From NCBI RefSeq assembly GCF_014192575.1, contig NZ_JACHYC010000005.1:605474-669473 (forward strand): DNA of 64,000 nt, read 5' to 3'. The position numbers were made by a program, and so were the translations under genes. Under the pieces are notes generated by a model, which worked only from the letters and a program-made list of their open reading frames with translations, had not been told where the DNA came from and ran no database searches. Numbering within the stretch: position 1 is the stretch's first letter; each line of letters begins with the position of its first letter. Shown here in pieces: positions 27,552 through 35,847 of this stretch. This stretch comes from Variovorax sp. Sphag1AA. GTDB taxonomy: Bacteria > Pseudomonadota > Gammaproteobacteria > Burkholderiales > Burkholderiaceae_C.

Positions 27552-27815
27552 TTACTTCGGCAGGTTGGCGATTTGCGAGAGGAACGGGTTGGCGGTTGCG
27601 AACCACAGCGCGATACCGGTACCGATAATGAACGCGGCGTCGATCAGACCAGCCAGCAGGAACATCTTGGTTTGCAGTTCGCCCATCAGCTCAGGTTGAC
27701 GCGCAGCCGACTCGAGGTACTTGCTACCCATGATGCCGATACCGATACAAGCGCCAACAGCACCCAGACCGATGATCAGGCCAGCGGCCAGAGCGACAAA
27801 GCTAATAACTTCCAT
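27552..27815 (-). CDS. atpE: ATP synthase Fo c subunit
   Basis: 87 residues, start MEVISFVALAAG at 27815 behind AGGAGT; a longer frame upstream is not supported. Two membrane helices form a hairpin with the polar loop ARQPE. The proton-carrying acid is Asp59 in LAGLIDAAF. There is no Na+-type ligand set (no Gln/Glu-Ser pattern), so it is probably proton-driven. Confidence 0.97.
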   Translation of the reverse strand: MEVISFVALAAGLIIGLGAVGACIGIGIMGSKYLESAARQPELMGELQTKMFLLAGLIDAAFIIGTGIALWFATANPFLSQIANLPK

Positions 27816-27873
27816 GATGACTCCTAGAGGACTTTGGTTGAAGAGAAAAGAAAAACGAAACTGAAACGGACGA

Positions 27874-28743
27874 TCAGTGGTGATCGTGTGCCTGACCCAC
27901 GTAGACAAGGGTCAGCATCATGAACACGAACGCCTGCAGCGTGATGATCAGGATGTGGAAGATGGCCCAGGCGGTGCCGGCAATGATGTGACCCAGCGCG
28001 AGGAGGATGCCGGTGGCAGAGAGCGTCCAGGCACCACCCATCAGCGCGATGAGCAGGAAGATCAGTTCGCCGGCGTACATGTTGCCGAACAACCGCATGC
28101 CATGCGACACGGTCTTGGCCACGAACTCGATGATCTGCATGGCAAAGTTGAACGGGTACAGCGCCCAGTGATTGCCAAAAGGCGCGGTGAAGAGCTCGTG
28201 CACCCAGCCACCCAGACCCTTGATCTTGATGTTGTAGTACAGGCAGATCAGCAGCACGGAAACCGAGAAGCCCATGGCCACCGAGAGGTCGGCCGTGGGG
28301 ACGACGCGCAGGTACGCATGGTGCGGATCGCCGCCGGTGGCGGTGTAGGCCTGGCCCCAGAGGTACGGGAGCAGGTCGACGGGCAACAGATCCATTGCGT
28401 TCAGCATCAGGATCCAGATGAAGATCGTCAGCGCGAGCGGGCCGACGAACTTGCGGCTTTGCGCGTTGTGGACGATGCCCTTGGCTTGCTGGTCGACCAT
28501 TTCGACGAGGATTTCGACCGCCGCCTGGAATCGGCCAGGCACACCCGAGGTGGCCTTGCGGGCGGCGAGCCACATGAGCCAGCAAGCCACCACGCCCAGC
28601 ACGATGGAGAAGAAAAGCGAGTCGAAGTTGAGAACGGACAGATCAGCCACACCTTTGGGCGTGGAGCTCTGAAGATGCGTCAAATGGTGAACGATGTATT
28701 CACCAGCGGTTTGACCATGTTCCGCAGCGTTTTCAGCAGCCAT
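27874..28743 (-). CDS. atpB: ATP synthase Fo a subunit
   Basis: 289 residues, five to six membrane helices. It has the conserved stator arginine in SHGMRLFGNMYAGELIF and the proton-channel region near the C-terminus (AIFHILIITLQAFVFMMLTLVY). It conducts protons past the c-ring. 58 bp before atpE and 12 bp after atpI. Confidence 0.97.
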   Translation of the reverse strand: MAAENAAEHGQTAGEYIVHHLTHLQSSTPKGVADLSVLNFDSLFFSIVLGVVACWLMWLAARKATSGVPGRFQAAVEILVEMVDQQAKGIVHNAQSRKFVGPLALTIFIWILMLNAMDLLPVDLLPYLWGQAYTATGGDPHHAYLRVVPTADLSVAMGFSVSVLLICLYYNIKIKGLGGWVHELFTAPFGNHWALYPFNFAMQIIEFVAKTVSHGMRLFGNMYAGELIFLLIALMGGAWTLSATGILLALGHIIAGTAWAIFHILIITLQAFVFMMLTLVYVGQAHDHH

Positions 28744-28755
28744 CCGTTACTCGTC

Positions 28756-29244
28756 TCAAAGTTTCGGGCGCTTGGGAGCCAGCATCACAGCCACCCAAGC
28801 CGCCTTCATTGTCACCACCAAGCCGATCAGCATTGCTGGCCAGCTCAGCGCCATTACGAGCCTTGGCGCGGCGATCAGCATCGCCATCGTCAAGGCCAAC
28901 TTGACCATTTCCCACAAAAAGAATCCGAATACCGCAGTACCCGGATTCAGTGAAGCAAACCTGCCGGTCAGCCCCCGCGCGAACACCGCCGCGGGCAGAA
29001 CGACCGCGAGCGCGCCGTATCCGGCGGACCATCCCAGATTTTGCCTCCCTGTGAGCCCCCAGGCGGCCAATGCCACCAGGAGTCCCGCCGCAACCTGAAT
29101 CGCGATCACGCGCCACGGCGAGACCAACGGCTTCCTGTCACGAAGCCGCTGCGCCTCCTCGGCGGTCAGCGGCTTGAATTCTCCGTCCAGGTCGGGAGTG
29201 TCCTCATGGATTCCCTTTGAGACATCGCGGGCGATTGTTTTCAT
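28756..29244 (-). CDS. atpI: ATP synthase-associated membrane protein AtpI
   Basis: 162 residues with four hydrophobic segments (VIAIQVAAGLLVALAAWGL; YGALAVVLPAAVFARGL; FGFFLWEMVKLALTMAMLI; MLIGLVVTMKAAWVAVML). An acidic soluble N-terminus of about 40 residues is longer than in E. coli AtpI. Known AtpI proteins assist c-ring assembly or Mg2+ supply but are dispensable. First gene of the operon. Confidence 0.92.
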   Translation of the reverse strand: MKTIARDVSKGIHEDTPDLDGEFKPLTAEEAQRLRDRKPLVSPWRVIAIQVAAGLLVALAAWGLTGRQNLGWSAGYGALAVVLPAAVFARGLTGRFASLNPGTAVFGFFLWEMVKLALTMAMLIAAPRLVMALSWPAMLIGLVVTMKAAWVAVMLAPKRPKL

Positions 29245-29291
29245 GTCGAATGAAGCCCGGATGACGACCCAGAATTTCTACAAAGCCATTG

Positions 29292-29297
29292 ATTATA
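29292..29297 (-). promoter_or_regulatory. Candidate atp operon -10 element
   Basis: TATAAT on the minus strand (attata on plus), 48 bases before the atpI start codon. The hexamer 17 bases upstream (GTCGAA) is a poor -35. Located in the 175-bp divergent gap shared with the aminotransferase gene. Confidence 0.5.
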
Positions 29298-29408
29298 GGT
29301 AGAAAGCCACGCGCTTCGACCAAGTTGGCGACACATGGCGGGATTTGGTCCTTGCGTCGGATGCCGAATCGGCATTGGGCCGCTTGGAAAGCTCTCATGC
29401 GCCCCCAC

Positions 29409-29419
29409 CATAATTCCCC
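29409..29419 (+). promoter_or_regulatory. Candidate promoter for a leaderless aminotransferase mRNA
   Basis: CATAAT (29409-29414) lies only five bases before the ATG at 29420. TTGGAA sits about 19 bases upstream of it as a possible -35. A start site 6-8 bases after the -10 would fall on the start codon. No Shine-Dalgarno sequence is visible before the ATG. Confidence 0.4.
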
Positions 29420-30337
29420 ATGCACCCGATCATCGACGCTCTTCCCGATTCACTCTGTTACCTCGACGGCACCTATACGCCGCTTCGCGACGCGAAGGTG
29501 AGCGTGCTCGATCGAGGCTTCATCTTCGGAGATGGCGTCTACGAAGTCGTGCCGGTCTATGAGGGGCATCTTTTCTGCTTCGAAGAACACATGGCGCGGC
29601 TGGATCGCTCGCTGGCCGAACTGCAGATCGCCAATCCACTGACGGCTGTGCAATGGCGTGCCATCGCCGCTCAACTCATTGAAGCCTCGCCGGCCTCCGC
29701 GCGCGCCGGCATGCAAGGCCTCTACATACAAGTCACACGCGGCGTCGCACCTCGCGAACATGCCATGCCGCAAGGATTGAAGCCGACCGTCTTCGTGATG
29801 GTGAACCCGATGAAGCCCGTTCCGGACGCTGTGCGCGCCAAGGGCGTGGCTTGCGTCAGCGCGCATGATTTCCGCTGGCAGAAGGCGCACATCAAGAGCA
29901 CCAGCCTGCTGGGCGCAGTGCTCGCGCGGCAGATCAGCGTCGAGGCGGGCGCGGCGGAAACCATCATGTTTCGCGGCGACTGGCTGAGCGAAGCGTCATC
30001 GAGCAACGTGTGGATCGTCAAGCAGGGCGCGGTGATCGGGCCGCCGAAAGATGAACTGGTGCTCGCCGGCATCCGCTACGGCCTCATCGAGCGCCTATGC
30101 GCCGAAGCAGGCATTCCTTTCACCTTGCGCCGCATTGGACGCGACGAGGTCTTCGCCGCGGACGAACTTCTGCTGTCTTCGGCCAGCAAGGAAGTCCTGC
30201 CTGTCGCGACGCTCGACGGCCTCACGATCGGCAACGGCCAACCCGGCCCCATCTACCAGACCCTTTTTGCCGCCTACCAGCAAGCCAAGGAAGACGCGAA
30301 GGCGCGCAGCACCCAGGACATCGGAGTCACAGCATGA
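29420..30337 (+). CDS. D-amino-acid aminotransferase (PLP class IV)
   Basis: 305 residues. The PLP-binding Lys159 lies in KAHIKSTSLLG. Class IV signatures are DRGFIFGDGVYEVVPVYEGHLF at the N-terminus and AAETIMFRGDWLSEASSSNVWIVK with DELLLSSASKEVLPV later. Such enzymes make D-Ala/D-Glu-type products for peptidoglycan; the BCAT/ADC-lyase subgroups are the alternatives. Its stop overlaps the next gene as ATGA, and it heads a run aminotransferase-DUF493-lipB-lipA that is conserved in related bacteria (from memory). No ribosome site precedes it. Confidence 0.93.
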   Translation: MHPIIDALPDSLCYLDGTYTPLRDAKVSVLDRGFIFGDGVYEVVPVYEGHLFCFEEHMARLDRSLAELQIANPLTAVQWRAIAAQLIEASPASARAGMQGLYIQVTRGVAPREHAMPQGLKPTVFVMVNPMKPVPDAVRAKGVACVSAHDFRWQKAHIKSTSLLGAVLARQISVEAGAAETIMFRGDWLSEASSSNVWIVKQGAVIGPPKDELVLAGIRYGLIERLCAEAGIPFTLRRIGRDEVFAADELLLSSASKEVLPVATLDGLTIGNGQPGPIYQTLFAAYQQAKEDAKARSTQDIGVTA

Positions 30338-30651
30338 GCACCCCCACCACCCCGCCCACCGGCGAAACGCCCGACACCCCGGTGGATGCCCGCAAGGATT
30401 CGCTGATCGAGTACCCCTCGAAGTTCCCGATCAAGGTCATGGGCGCCAAGGTCGACGGCTTCGTGCATGCGATCACGCAGGTCGCCGAGCGCTTCGACCC
30501 GACCTTCGACGCCAGCACCGTGGAGCTGCGCCCCAGCAAGGCCGGAAACTACCTCGGCGTGACGATCACCGTCACTGCAACGAGTCGCGAGCAGCTCGAC
30601 GATCTGTATCGCGCGCTTTCCAGTCACCCGATGGTCAAGGTGGTGCTCTGA
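30334..30651 (+). CDS. DUF493 / YbeD family protein
   Basis: 105 residues, start chosen at the ATGA overlap with the aminotransferase stop. The last 80 residues are an ACT-like alpha/beta fold: LIEYPSKFPIKVMGAKVDGFVHAI and SREQLDDLYRALSSHPMVKVVL. A Pro/Thr-rich leader of about 25 residues precedes it. YbeD is found next to lipB in many proteobacteria and is thought to have a regulatory role in lipoate metabolism; no activity is known. Confidence 0.92.
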   Translation: MSTPTTPPTGETPDTPVDARKDSLIEYPSKFPIKVMGAKVDGFVHAITQVAERFDPTFDASTVELRPSKAGNYLGVTITVTATSREQLDDLYRALSSHPMVKVVL

Positions 30652-31325
30652 GCGCCCTGCAAGTCTCGCTGCTGGGTCGCGTCGACTACGCCGGGACCTA
30701 TGCGGCGATGCAGAAGGCGACGGAGGAGCGCTCAGCGGATTCGCTCGACCAGCTCTGGATCTGCGAACACCCGCCGGTCTATACGCAAGGTCTGGCCGGC
30801 AAGGCTGACCATGTCCTGAACCCCGGCGAAATCCCCGTCGTGCAAACGAATCGCGGCGGGCAGGTGACCTACCACGGCCCCGGCCAGGTGGTGGCCTATC
30901 CGCTGATCGACCTGCGCCGCGCCGGTTACTACGTCAAGGAATACGTCTACCGGATTGAGGAATCGGTGATCCGCACCCTCGCCCACTTCGGCGTGACCGG
31001 GCACCGCATAAGTGGCGCCCCCGGCATTTATGTGCGCCTCGACGATCCTTTCTCGCATGCCGCGCTCACCGGCCCGACACACCCGGACGACCCGTTCCGG
31101 GGCCTTGGCAAGATCGCCGCACTGGGCATCAAGGTGAGCCGGCACTGCACTTACCACGGCGTCGCCCTCAACGTGGCAATGGACCTTGAACCCTTCAACC
31201 GCATCAACCCTTGCGGCTATGCAGGGCTGAAAACCGTCGACCTTTTTACAATCGGCGTCCGAACAACCTGGGACGAAGCGGCGCAGGTGCTGGGCAGTAA
31301 GCTCAACGTCTACCTCGCACCTTGA
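30648..31325 (+). CDS. lipB: Octanoyl-ACP:protein octanoyltransferase LipB, apparent CTG start
   Basis: About 225 residues. It transfers octanoate from acyl carrier protein to lipoyl domains, the first step of de novo lipoate synthesis. Family motifs: WICEHPPVYTQGLAGKADH, RGGQVTYHGPGQVV, and LGKIAALGIKVSRHCTYHGVALN with the conserved Lys; the catalytic Cys lies in NPCGYAG. No in-frame ATG, GTG or TTG gives a full N-terminus. CTG at 30648 overlaps the previous stop as CTGA and has AAGG seven bases upstream. The first in-frame ATG (30708) would remove conserved strand one (SLLGRVDYAGTYAAM). The gene is certain; the start is inferred. Confidence 0.9.
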   Translation: MSALQVSLLGRVDYAGTYAAMQKATEERSADSLDQLWICEHPPVYTQGLAGKADHVLNPGEIPVVQTNRGGQVTYHGPGQVVAYPLIDLRRAGYYVKEYVYRIEESVIRTLAHFGVTGHRISGAPGIYVRLDDPFSHAALTGPTHPDDPFRGLGKIAALGIKVSRHCTYHGVALNVAMDLEPFNRINPCGYAGLKTVDLFTIGVRTTWDEAAQVLGSKLNVYLAP

Positions 31326-31343
31326 GCCCGCCAGAGAGAACGC

Positions 31344-32336
31344 ATGAGCACCCCGCACGCTGAACCCACCGTGGTCCGAGAGGCCCAAAGTGCCGCCGAC
31401 TACAACCCCTCGGCCAAGCAGAAGGCCGCAGCCAAGCTGTCCCGGATCCCCGTCAAGGTGGTCCAGGGCGAGGTGCTCAAGAAGCCCGAGTGGATCCGCG
31501 TGAAGGCCGGTTCGCCCACCACCCGCTTCTACGAGATCAAGCAGATCCTGCGTGAAAGCAACCTGCACACGGTCTGCGAAGAAGCCTCGTGCCCGAACAT
31601 CGGCGAATGCTTCGGCAACGGAACCGCGACCTTCATGATCATGGGCGACAAGTGCACGCGCCGCTGCCCGTTCTGCGACGTGGGCCATGGCCGGCCCGAC
31701 CCGCTCGACAAGGACGAGCCGCTCAACCTCGCGAAGACCATCGCGAAGCTGCGCCTCAAGTACGTCGTGATCACGAGCGTCGACCGCGACGATCTGCGCG
31801 ACGGCGGCAGCCAGCACTTCGTCGATTGCATCCGCAACATCCGCGAGTTGTCGCCCCAAACGCAGATCGAGATCCTGGTGCCCGACTTCCGCGGCCGCGA
31901 CGACCGCGCGCTCGAGATCCTCAAGGCCGCGCCGCCGGACGTGATGAATCACAACCTGGAGACCGCGCCGCGCCTGTACAAGGAAGCACGCCCGGGCAGC
32001 GACTACCAGTTCAGCCTGAACCTGCTCAAGAAGTTCAAGGCGCTGCACCCTGACGTGCCGACCAAGAGCGGCATCATGGTCGGCCTCGGTGAGACCGACG
32101 AAGAAATCCTGCAGGTCATGCGCGACATGCGCGCGCACGACATCGACATGCTGACCATCGGCCAGTACCTTGCGCCGAGCAACAGCCACCTGCCGGTGCG
32201 CCGCTACGTGCATCCCGACACCTTCAAGATGTTCGAGGACGAGGCCTACAAGATGGGCTTCAGCCACGCTGCAGTGGGTGCGATGGTGCGCAGCAGCTAC
32301 CACGCGGACCAGCAGGCGCACGCGGCGGGCGTCTGA
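31344..32336 (+). CDS. lipA: Lipoyl synthase LipA (radical SAM)
   Basis: 330 residues. Inserts two sulfurs into octanoyl-protein. The auxiliary cluster motif is CEEASCPNIGEC and the radical-SAM motif is CTRRCPFC. The C-terminal RSSYHADQQ contains the conserved serine of the auxiliary cluster. It has a longer N-terminal extension (about 60 residues) than E. coli LipA. It starts 18 bp after lipB, so it is in the same operon. Confidence 0.98.
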   Translation: MSTPHAEPTVVREAQSAADYNPSAKQKAAAKLSRIPVKVVQGEVLKKPEWIRVKAGSPTTRFYEIKQILRESNLHTVCEEASCPNIGECFGNGTATFMIMGDKCTRRCPFCDVGHGRPDPLDKDEPLNLAKTIAKLRLKYVVITSVDRDDLRDGGSQHFVDCIRNIRELSPQTQIEILVPDFRGRDDRALEILKAAPPDVMNHNLETAPRLYKEARPGSDYQFSLNLLKKFKALHPDVPTKSGIMVGLGETDEEILQVMRDMRAHDIDMLTIGQYLAPSNSHLPVRRYVHPDTFKMFEDEAYKMGFSHAAVGAMVRSSYHADQQAHAAGV

Positions 32337-32381
32337 TCGCCCTCGCCCGGGAGACGGGCGAACATTCCAGGCAGAAGAACA

Positions 32382-33926
32382 ATGAGCGACTTCGAACGAG
32401 CCATCGAGCGGGATTTCGGCGTGATCGCCGAACTCGTTCATCTCCATGCGCAGCAATCGCCGGAACGCCCAGCGCTCGCAGACGCCGAGCACACGCTGAG
32501 CTACCGCGCGCTCGATGCGTTGATGGACCGCATCGCAGCCAGCCTTCAGCGCGATGGGCTGCAGTCCGGCGATGCCATCGCCATCTGCGCGGCATCGAGC
32601 GTGAACTACGCCGCCATCTTCCTGGGCGCGCTTCGCGCAGGGGTCGCGGTGGCACCGCTCGCACCGGGCTCCACGCCTGCAAGCCTCGCGCGCATGATCG
32701 AGGACGCTGGCGCGCGCATCCTCTTCGTCGACGCGGCGGCTGCAGAGACCATCGGAGAGGCCGCAGCGCCTTCCGTCCCACGCATCGCCATTGACGGCTC
32801 CAAGGCCGGGAGCGATTTCGACGCGTGGCTTGCGGCGGCAGGCAGCGTACCCGCATCCGTCGAGCCGCAACCCGCCTGGCCCTTCAACATCATCTATTCC
32901 TCCGGCACCACTGGCGAGCCCAAGGGCATCGTGCAGGGCCACGGCATGCGCTGGGCCCATGTGCGTCGCGGCGCGAAGTACGAGTACGGCCCCGAGACCG
33001 TCACGCTGCTGTCGACGCCGCTCTACTCGAACACCACGCTGGTCGTGTTCTTCCCGACCATCGCCTTCGGCGGCTGCGTCGTGCTCATGCCCAAGTTCGA
33101 CGCCGCGGCTTATCTCAAGCTCGCCGAACGCCTCCACGTCACGCACACGATGCTGGTGCCGGTGCAGTACCAACGGCTGATGGCACGGCCCGATTTCGAT
33201 GCGCACGACCTGTCGAGCTTCCGCTTCAAGTTCAGCACCAGCGCGCCATTCAACGCTGCACTCAAGGCCGACGTGCTCGCGCGCTGGCCGGGCGGGTTGA
33301 TCGAGTTCTACGGAATGACCGAAGGCGGCGGCACCTGCATCCTCGAAGCGCATCTGCACCCGGACAAGCTGCACACCGTCGGCACGCCGGCAGAAGGCAG
33401 CGACATCCGGTTGATCGACGAATCGGGCCGCGAAGTCCCCGTTGGAGAAGCCGGCGAGGTCGTCGGCCACTCGGCCGGCATGATGGTCGGCTACCACCGC
33501 CAGCCGGCGAAGACACGCGAGGTCGAGTGGTTCGACACCACTGGCAAGCGCTTCATCCGCACTGGCGACGTTGGCCGCTTCGATGCGGACGGCTTCCTTA
33601 CGCTGTTCGATCGCAAGAAGGACATGATCATCAGCGGCGGCTTCAACATCTACCCGAGCGATCTCGAAACCGTGGTGCGCGGCCATCCGGCGGTAGCGGA
33701 CGTCGCGGTGGTCGGCGTACCCTCTGAACAATGGGGCGAAACGCCTGTGGCCTTCGTGGTGCGGCGCGAAGGCGACGCCACGGATGCCGACGCCGTGCTG
33801 CAATGGACCAACGCGCAGTTGGGCAAGACGCAGCGCCTCGCGCGGTTGAACTTCATCGACGAGCTTCCGCGCAGCGCGATCGGCAAGGTGCTCAAGCGCG
33901 AATTGCGTGAACGCGAAATCCGCTGA
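32382..33926 (+). CDS. AMP-binding acyl-CoA synthetase-like enzyme
   Basis: 514 residues of the class I adenylate-forming superfamily. P-loop-like motif IIYSSGTTGEPKGIV (about 168-182), adenine-binding FYGMTEGGG, hinge RTGDVGRFDADGFLTLFDRKKDMIISGG and C-terminal catalytic Lys in ELPRSAIGKVLKREL. These enzymes activate a carboxylate with ATP and pass it to CoA. The substrate (fatty, aryl or dicarboxylic acid) cannot be assigned. It begins 45 bp after lipA on the same strand, which may mean read-through rather than a lipoate function. It overlaps the next gene by 20 bp. Confidence 0.92.
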   Translation: MSDFERAIERDFGVIAELVHLHAQQSPERPALADAEHTLSYRALDALMDRIAASLQRDGLQSGDAIAICAASSVNYAAIFLGALRAGVAVAPLAPGSTPASLARMIEDAGARILFVDAAAAETIGEAAAPSVPRIAIDGSKAGSDFDAWLAAAGSVPASVEPQPAWPFNIIYSSGTTGEPKGIVQGHGMRWAHVRRGAKYEYGPETVTLLSTPLYSNTTLVVFFPTIAFGGCVVLMPKFDAAAYLKLAERLHVTHTMLVPVQYQRLMARPDFDAHDLSSFRFKFSTSAPFNAALKADVLARWPGGLIEFYGMTEGGGTCILEAHLHPDKLHTVGTPAEGSDIRLIDESGREVPVGEAGEVVGHSAGMMVGYHRQPAKTREVEWFDTTGKRFIRTGDVGRFDADGFLTLFDRKKDMIISGGFNIYPSDLETVVRGHPAVADVAVVGVPSEQWGETPVAFVVRREGDATDADAVLQWTNAQLGKTQRLARLNFIDELPRSAIGKVLKRELREREIR

Positions 33927-35034
33927 AGGCACAGCCGGCGCCCATAAGGAGGGCGGCGGCAACGGCCTGTTGTGGGTGCTGCTCGCGGCGGCGGCCGTCT
34001 TCGCTTTCGTGCGGCCGCGCGCGCCTGTCGACTACGTTCGGCTCGTCGACTGGCAGACCATCGGCGCGCTGGCCGGCCTGCTTGCGATCACGCAGGGTGT
34101 CGAGCGCAGCGGCATGCTGCAGAAGCTCGCGACGCGCTTGCTTTCTCGCACCACCGAGCTTCGCCATCTCGTCTACCTGCTGACCGCCAGCGCAGCGCTG
34201 CTTTCGGCGCTGGTCACCAATGACGTCAGTCTCTTTCTGCTCGTGCCGCTCACGCGCGTGCTGGCCGAGCAGGCCCACCTGCCGCTCGGGCGTCTGGTGG
34301 TGCTTCAGGCGCTCGCGGTCAACGCGGGGTCGGCGCTGACGCCGATCGGCAATCCGCAGAACCTCTTCCTCTGGCACCGCTCGGGCGACAGTTTCATCGG
34401 CTTCATGACCATGATGGCGCCGACCGTCGCGGTCATGCTGTTCTGGCTCTTCGTCGCGATCCGCTTCCTGGTGCCGCGCGCACCGATCCTGCTCAAGCCC
34501 TCGGGCGATGAAGTGCCCGTCGAGCCGCGCCTGCTGACCCTTTCCGGCATTCTGTTCGTCGCCTTCGTGATCGCGCTGGACCGGCACTGGATGGTGCCGG
34601 GGCTCGTTCTGGTGTTCGGCGCTTTCCTGCTGCTGCGCCCGCGCGTGCTGCTCGGGGTGGACTGGACGCTGCTCTTGATCATCGCGCTGATGTTCATCGA
34701 CCTGCGCCAGCTCGCGGATCTGCCCGCGGTGACCGCGGTGTTCGCGGATTTGCCGATCCGCGAAGGCTGGCGTGCGTACCTTGCGGCCATCGTGACTTCG
34801 CAGGTCATCAGCAACGTGCCGGCGACCATCCTGCTCGACGGCTTCGTGCACGACCTGCCCGCGCTGGCGGCGGGCGTGAGCGTCGGCGGATTCGGCTGCG
34901 TGCTGGGCTCGCTGGCCAACCTGATCGCACTGCGCCTTGCCAAGCTGCCGAACGGACTGCGCGAGTTCCATCGCATCAGCATTCCGTTCCTCTTGCTGTG
35001 CGGCGCGACGGCCCTGCTGCTGCGGCTCGGGTGA
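33907..35034 (+). CDS. SLC13/ArsB-type ion-transporter superfamily membrane protein
   Basis: 375 residues, GTG start inside the last codons of the synthetase gene. About ten to eleven hydrophobic segments with the IT-superfamily motif ALVTNDVSLFLLVPLTRVL in the first half. It recurs in the second half as ISNVPATILLDGF, the inverted duplication typical of CitMHS/ArsB/NhaD carriers; SALTPIGNPQNLFLW is a further family signature. It could carry a carboxylate or an anion. Coupling with the acyl-CoA-synthetase-like gene suggests uptake of that enzyme's acid substrate, but this is inference. Confidence 0.85.
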   Translation: MNAKSAEGTAGAHKEGGGNGLLWVLLAAAAVFAFVRPRAPVDYVRLVDWQTIGALAGLLAITQGVERSGMLQKLATRLLSRTTELRHLVYLLTASAALLSALVTNDVSLFLLVPLTRVLAEQAHLPLGRLVVLQALAVNAGSALTPIGNPQNLFLWHRSGDSFIGFMTMMAPTVAVMLFWLFVAIRFLVPRAPILLKPSGDEVPVEPRLLTLSGILFVAFVIALDRHWMVPGLVLVFGAFLLLRPRVLLGVDWTLLLIIALMFIDLRQLADLPAVTAVFADLPIREGWRAYLAAIVTSQVISNVPATILLDGFVHDLPALAAGVSVGGFGCVLGSLANLIALRLAKLPNGLREFHRISIPFLLLCGATALLLRLG

Positions 35035-35050
35035 CAGGGTCGCGCGAGGC

Positions 35051-35773
35051 ATGGAGAATCAATCGACTTCCATGGCCGCTGCACTTCCTTCCTCCAATGG
35101 GCTTTCGCTGCGACGCTACGGCGCATCGCGCGGCAGCCATGCGCACGACCATTTCCAGGTACTGATCGGCCTCGATGGGGTGCTGGACCTGGAAGTCGAA
35201 GGACGCGGCCACCGCGTCGGCGCGGGCGACGGCTGGGTGGTGACGCCCGGCGACCGGCACGACTTCGAATCGAGAAACGGCAGCCACTGCCTCGTCCTCG
35301 ACACCACGCAGGACCTGTGGGCGCAGTGCGCAGGCCGAACACCGCTCTCGCCGCAGCTTCTGGCGCTTGCGCGCTACCTGGCCCTGTGCGTGTCGGAGCC
35401 CACGACGTCGCCGACCGCGCTGCATCAGGCGCCCGCCTTGCTGCTCGAAGCGTGGGGTCCGCTGCTGCCGAACGGCCGTCGCCGCGCGATCGACTGGCAA
35501 GGGCTCTCCGATTGGGCGCGAAGCCGCTGGCATCGCCCCCTCGGCGTCGCGGACCTCGCGGCCGTCGTCTGCCTGAGCCCCAGCCAGTTCGCGCAACGCT
35601 GCCGCGACGAGCAAGGCATGAGTGCCATGCACTGGCTGCGTGCGCAACGCCTGCTTCACGCGCGTCAGTTGCGCGACCGTGGCATCGGTGTTGCCGAGAC
35701 CGCTAGGCGCACGGGCTACCGATCGCCTTCGGCGCTGACGGCGGCGATGCGGCGCTCGGCCAACGCGGGCTGA
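35051..35773 (+). CDS. AraC family transcriptional regulator with cupin sensor
   Basis: 240 residues from ATG 35051. An N-terminal AraC-type cupin (SHAHDHFQVLIGLDGVLDLEVEGRGHRV; GDGWVVTPGDRHDFES) with metal-ligand-like His is followed by a double HTH at about 150-240 (GVADLAAVVCLSPSQFAQRCRDEQG; VAETARRTGYRSPSALTAAMRR). It reads the same way as the EamA exporter gene 74 bp downstream. That gap holds two 17-bp direct repeats 21 bp apart, the classic AraC dimer arrangement, so it probably controls the exporter. An ATG at 35072 is a possible alternative start. Confidence 0.9.
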   Translation: MENQSTSMAAALPSSNGLSLRRYGASRGSHAHDHFQVLIGLDGVLDLEVEGRGHRVGAGDGWVVTPGDRHDFESRNGSHCLVLDTTQDLWAQCAGRTPLSPQLLALARYLALCVSEPTTSPTALHQAPALLLEAWGPLLPNGRRRAIDWQGLSDWARSRWHRPLGVADLAAVVCLSPSQFAQRCRDEQGMSAMHWLRAQRLLHARQLRDRGIGVAETARRTGYRSPSALTAAMRRSANAG

Positions 35774-35785
35774 AGCCCCCAAAAA

Positions 35786-35823
35786 CCGTCGTCGCGCGAC
35801 GACGCGCCGTCGTTTCGCGACGA
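35786..35823. promoter_or_regulatory. Two-site AraC-type operator in front of the EamA gene
   Basis: CCGTCGTCGCGCGACGA (35786-35802) and CCGTCGTTTCGCGACGA (35807-35823) match at 15 of 17 positions and are offset by exactly 21 bp, two helical turns. Each half is also partly palindromic. The sites end 24 bp before the exporter start codon, where a -35 would be expected nearby. Confidence 0.65.
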
Positions 35824-35847
35824 TCGCTGCGCTTAAGCTCGGCGGCC

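Noticed and set aside
30732..33962. 1076-codon open frame antisense to lipB, lipA and the acyl-CoA synthetase-like gene
   Set aside because: Shadow of three well-supported genes; no family pattern.
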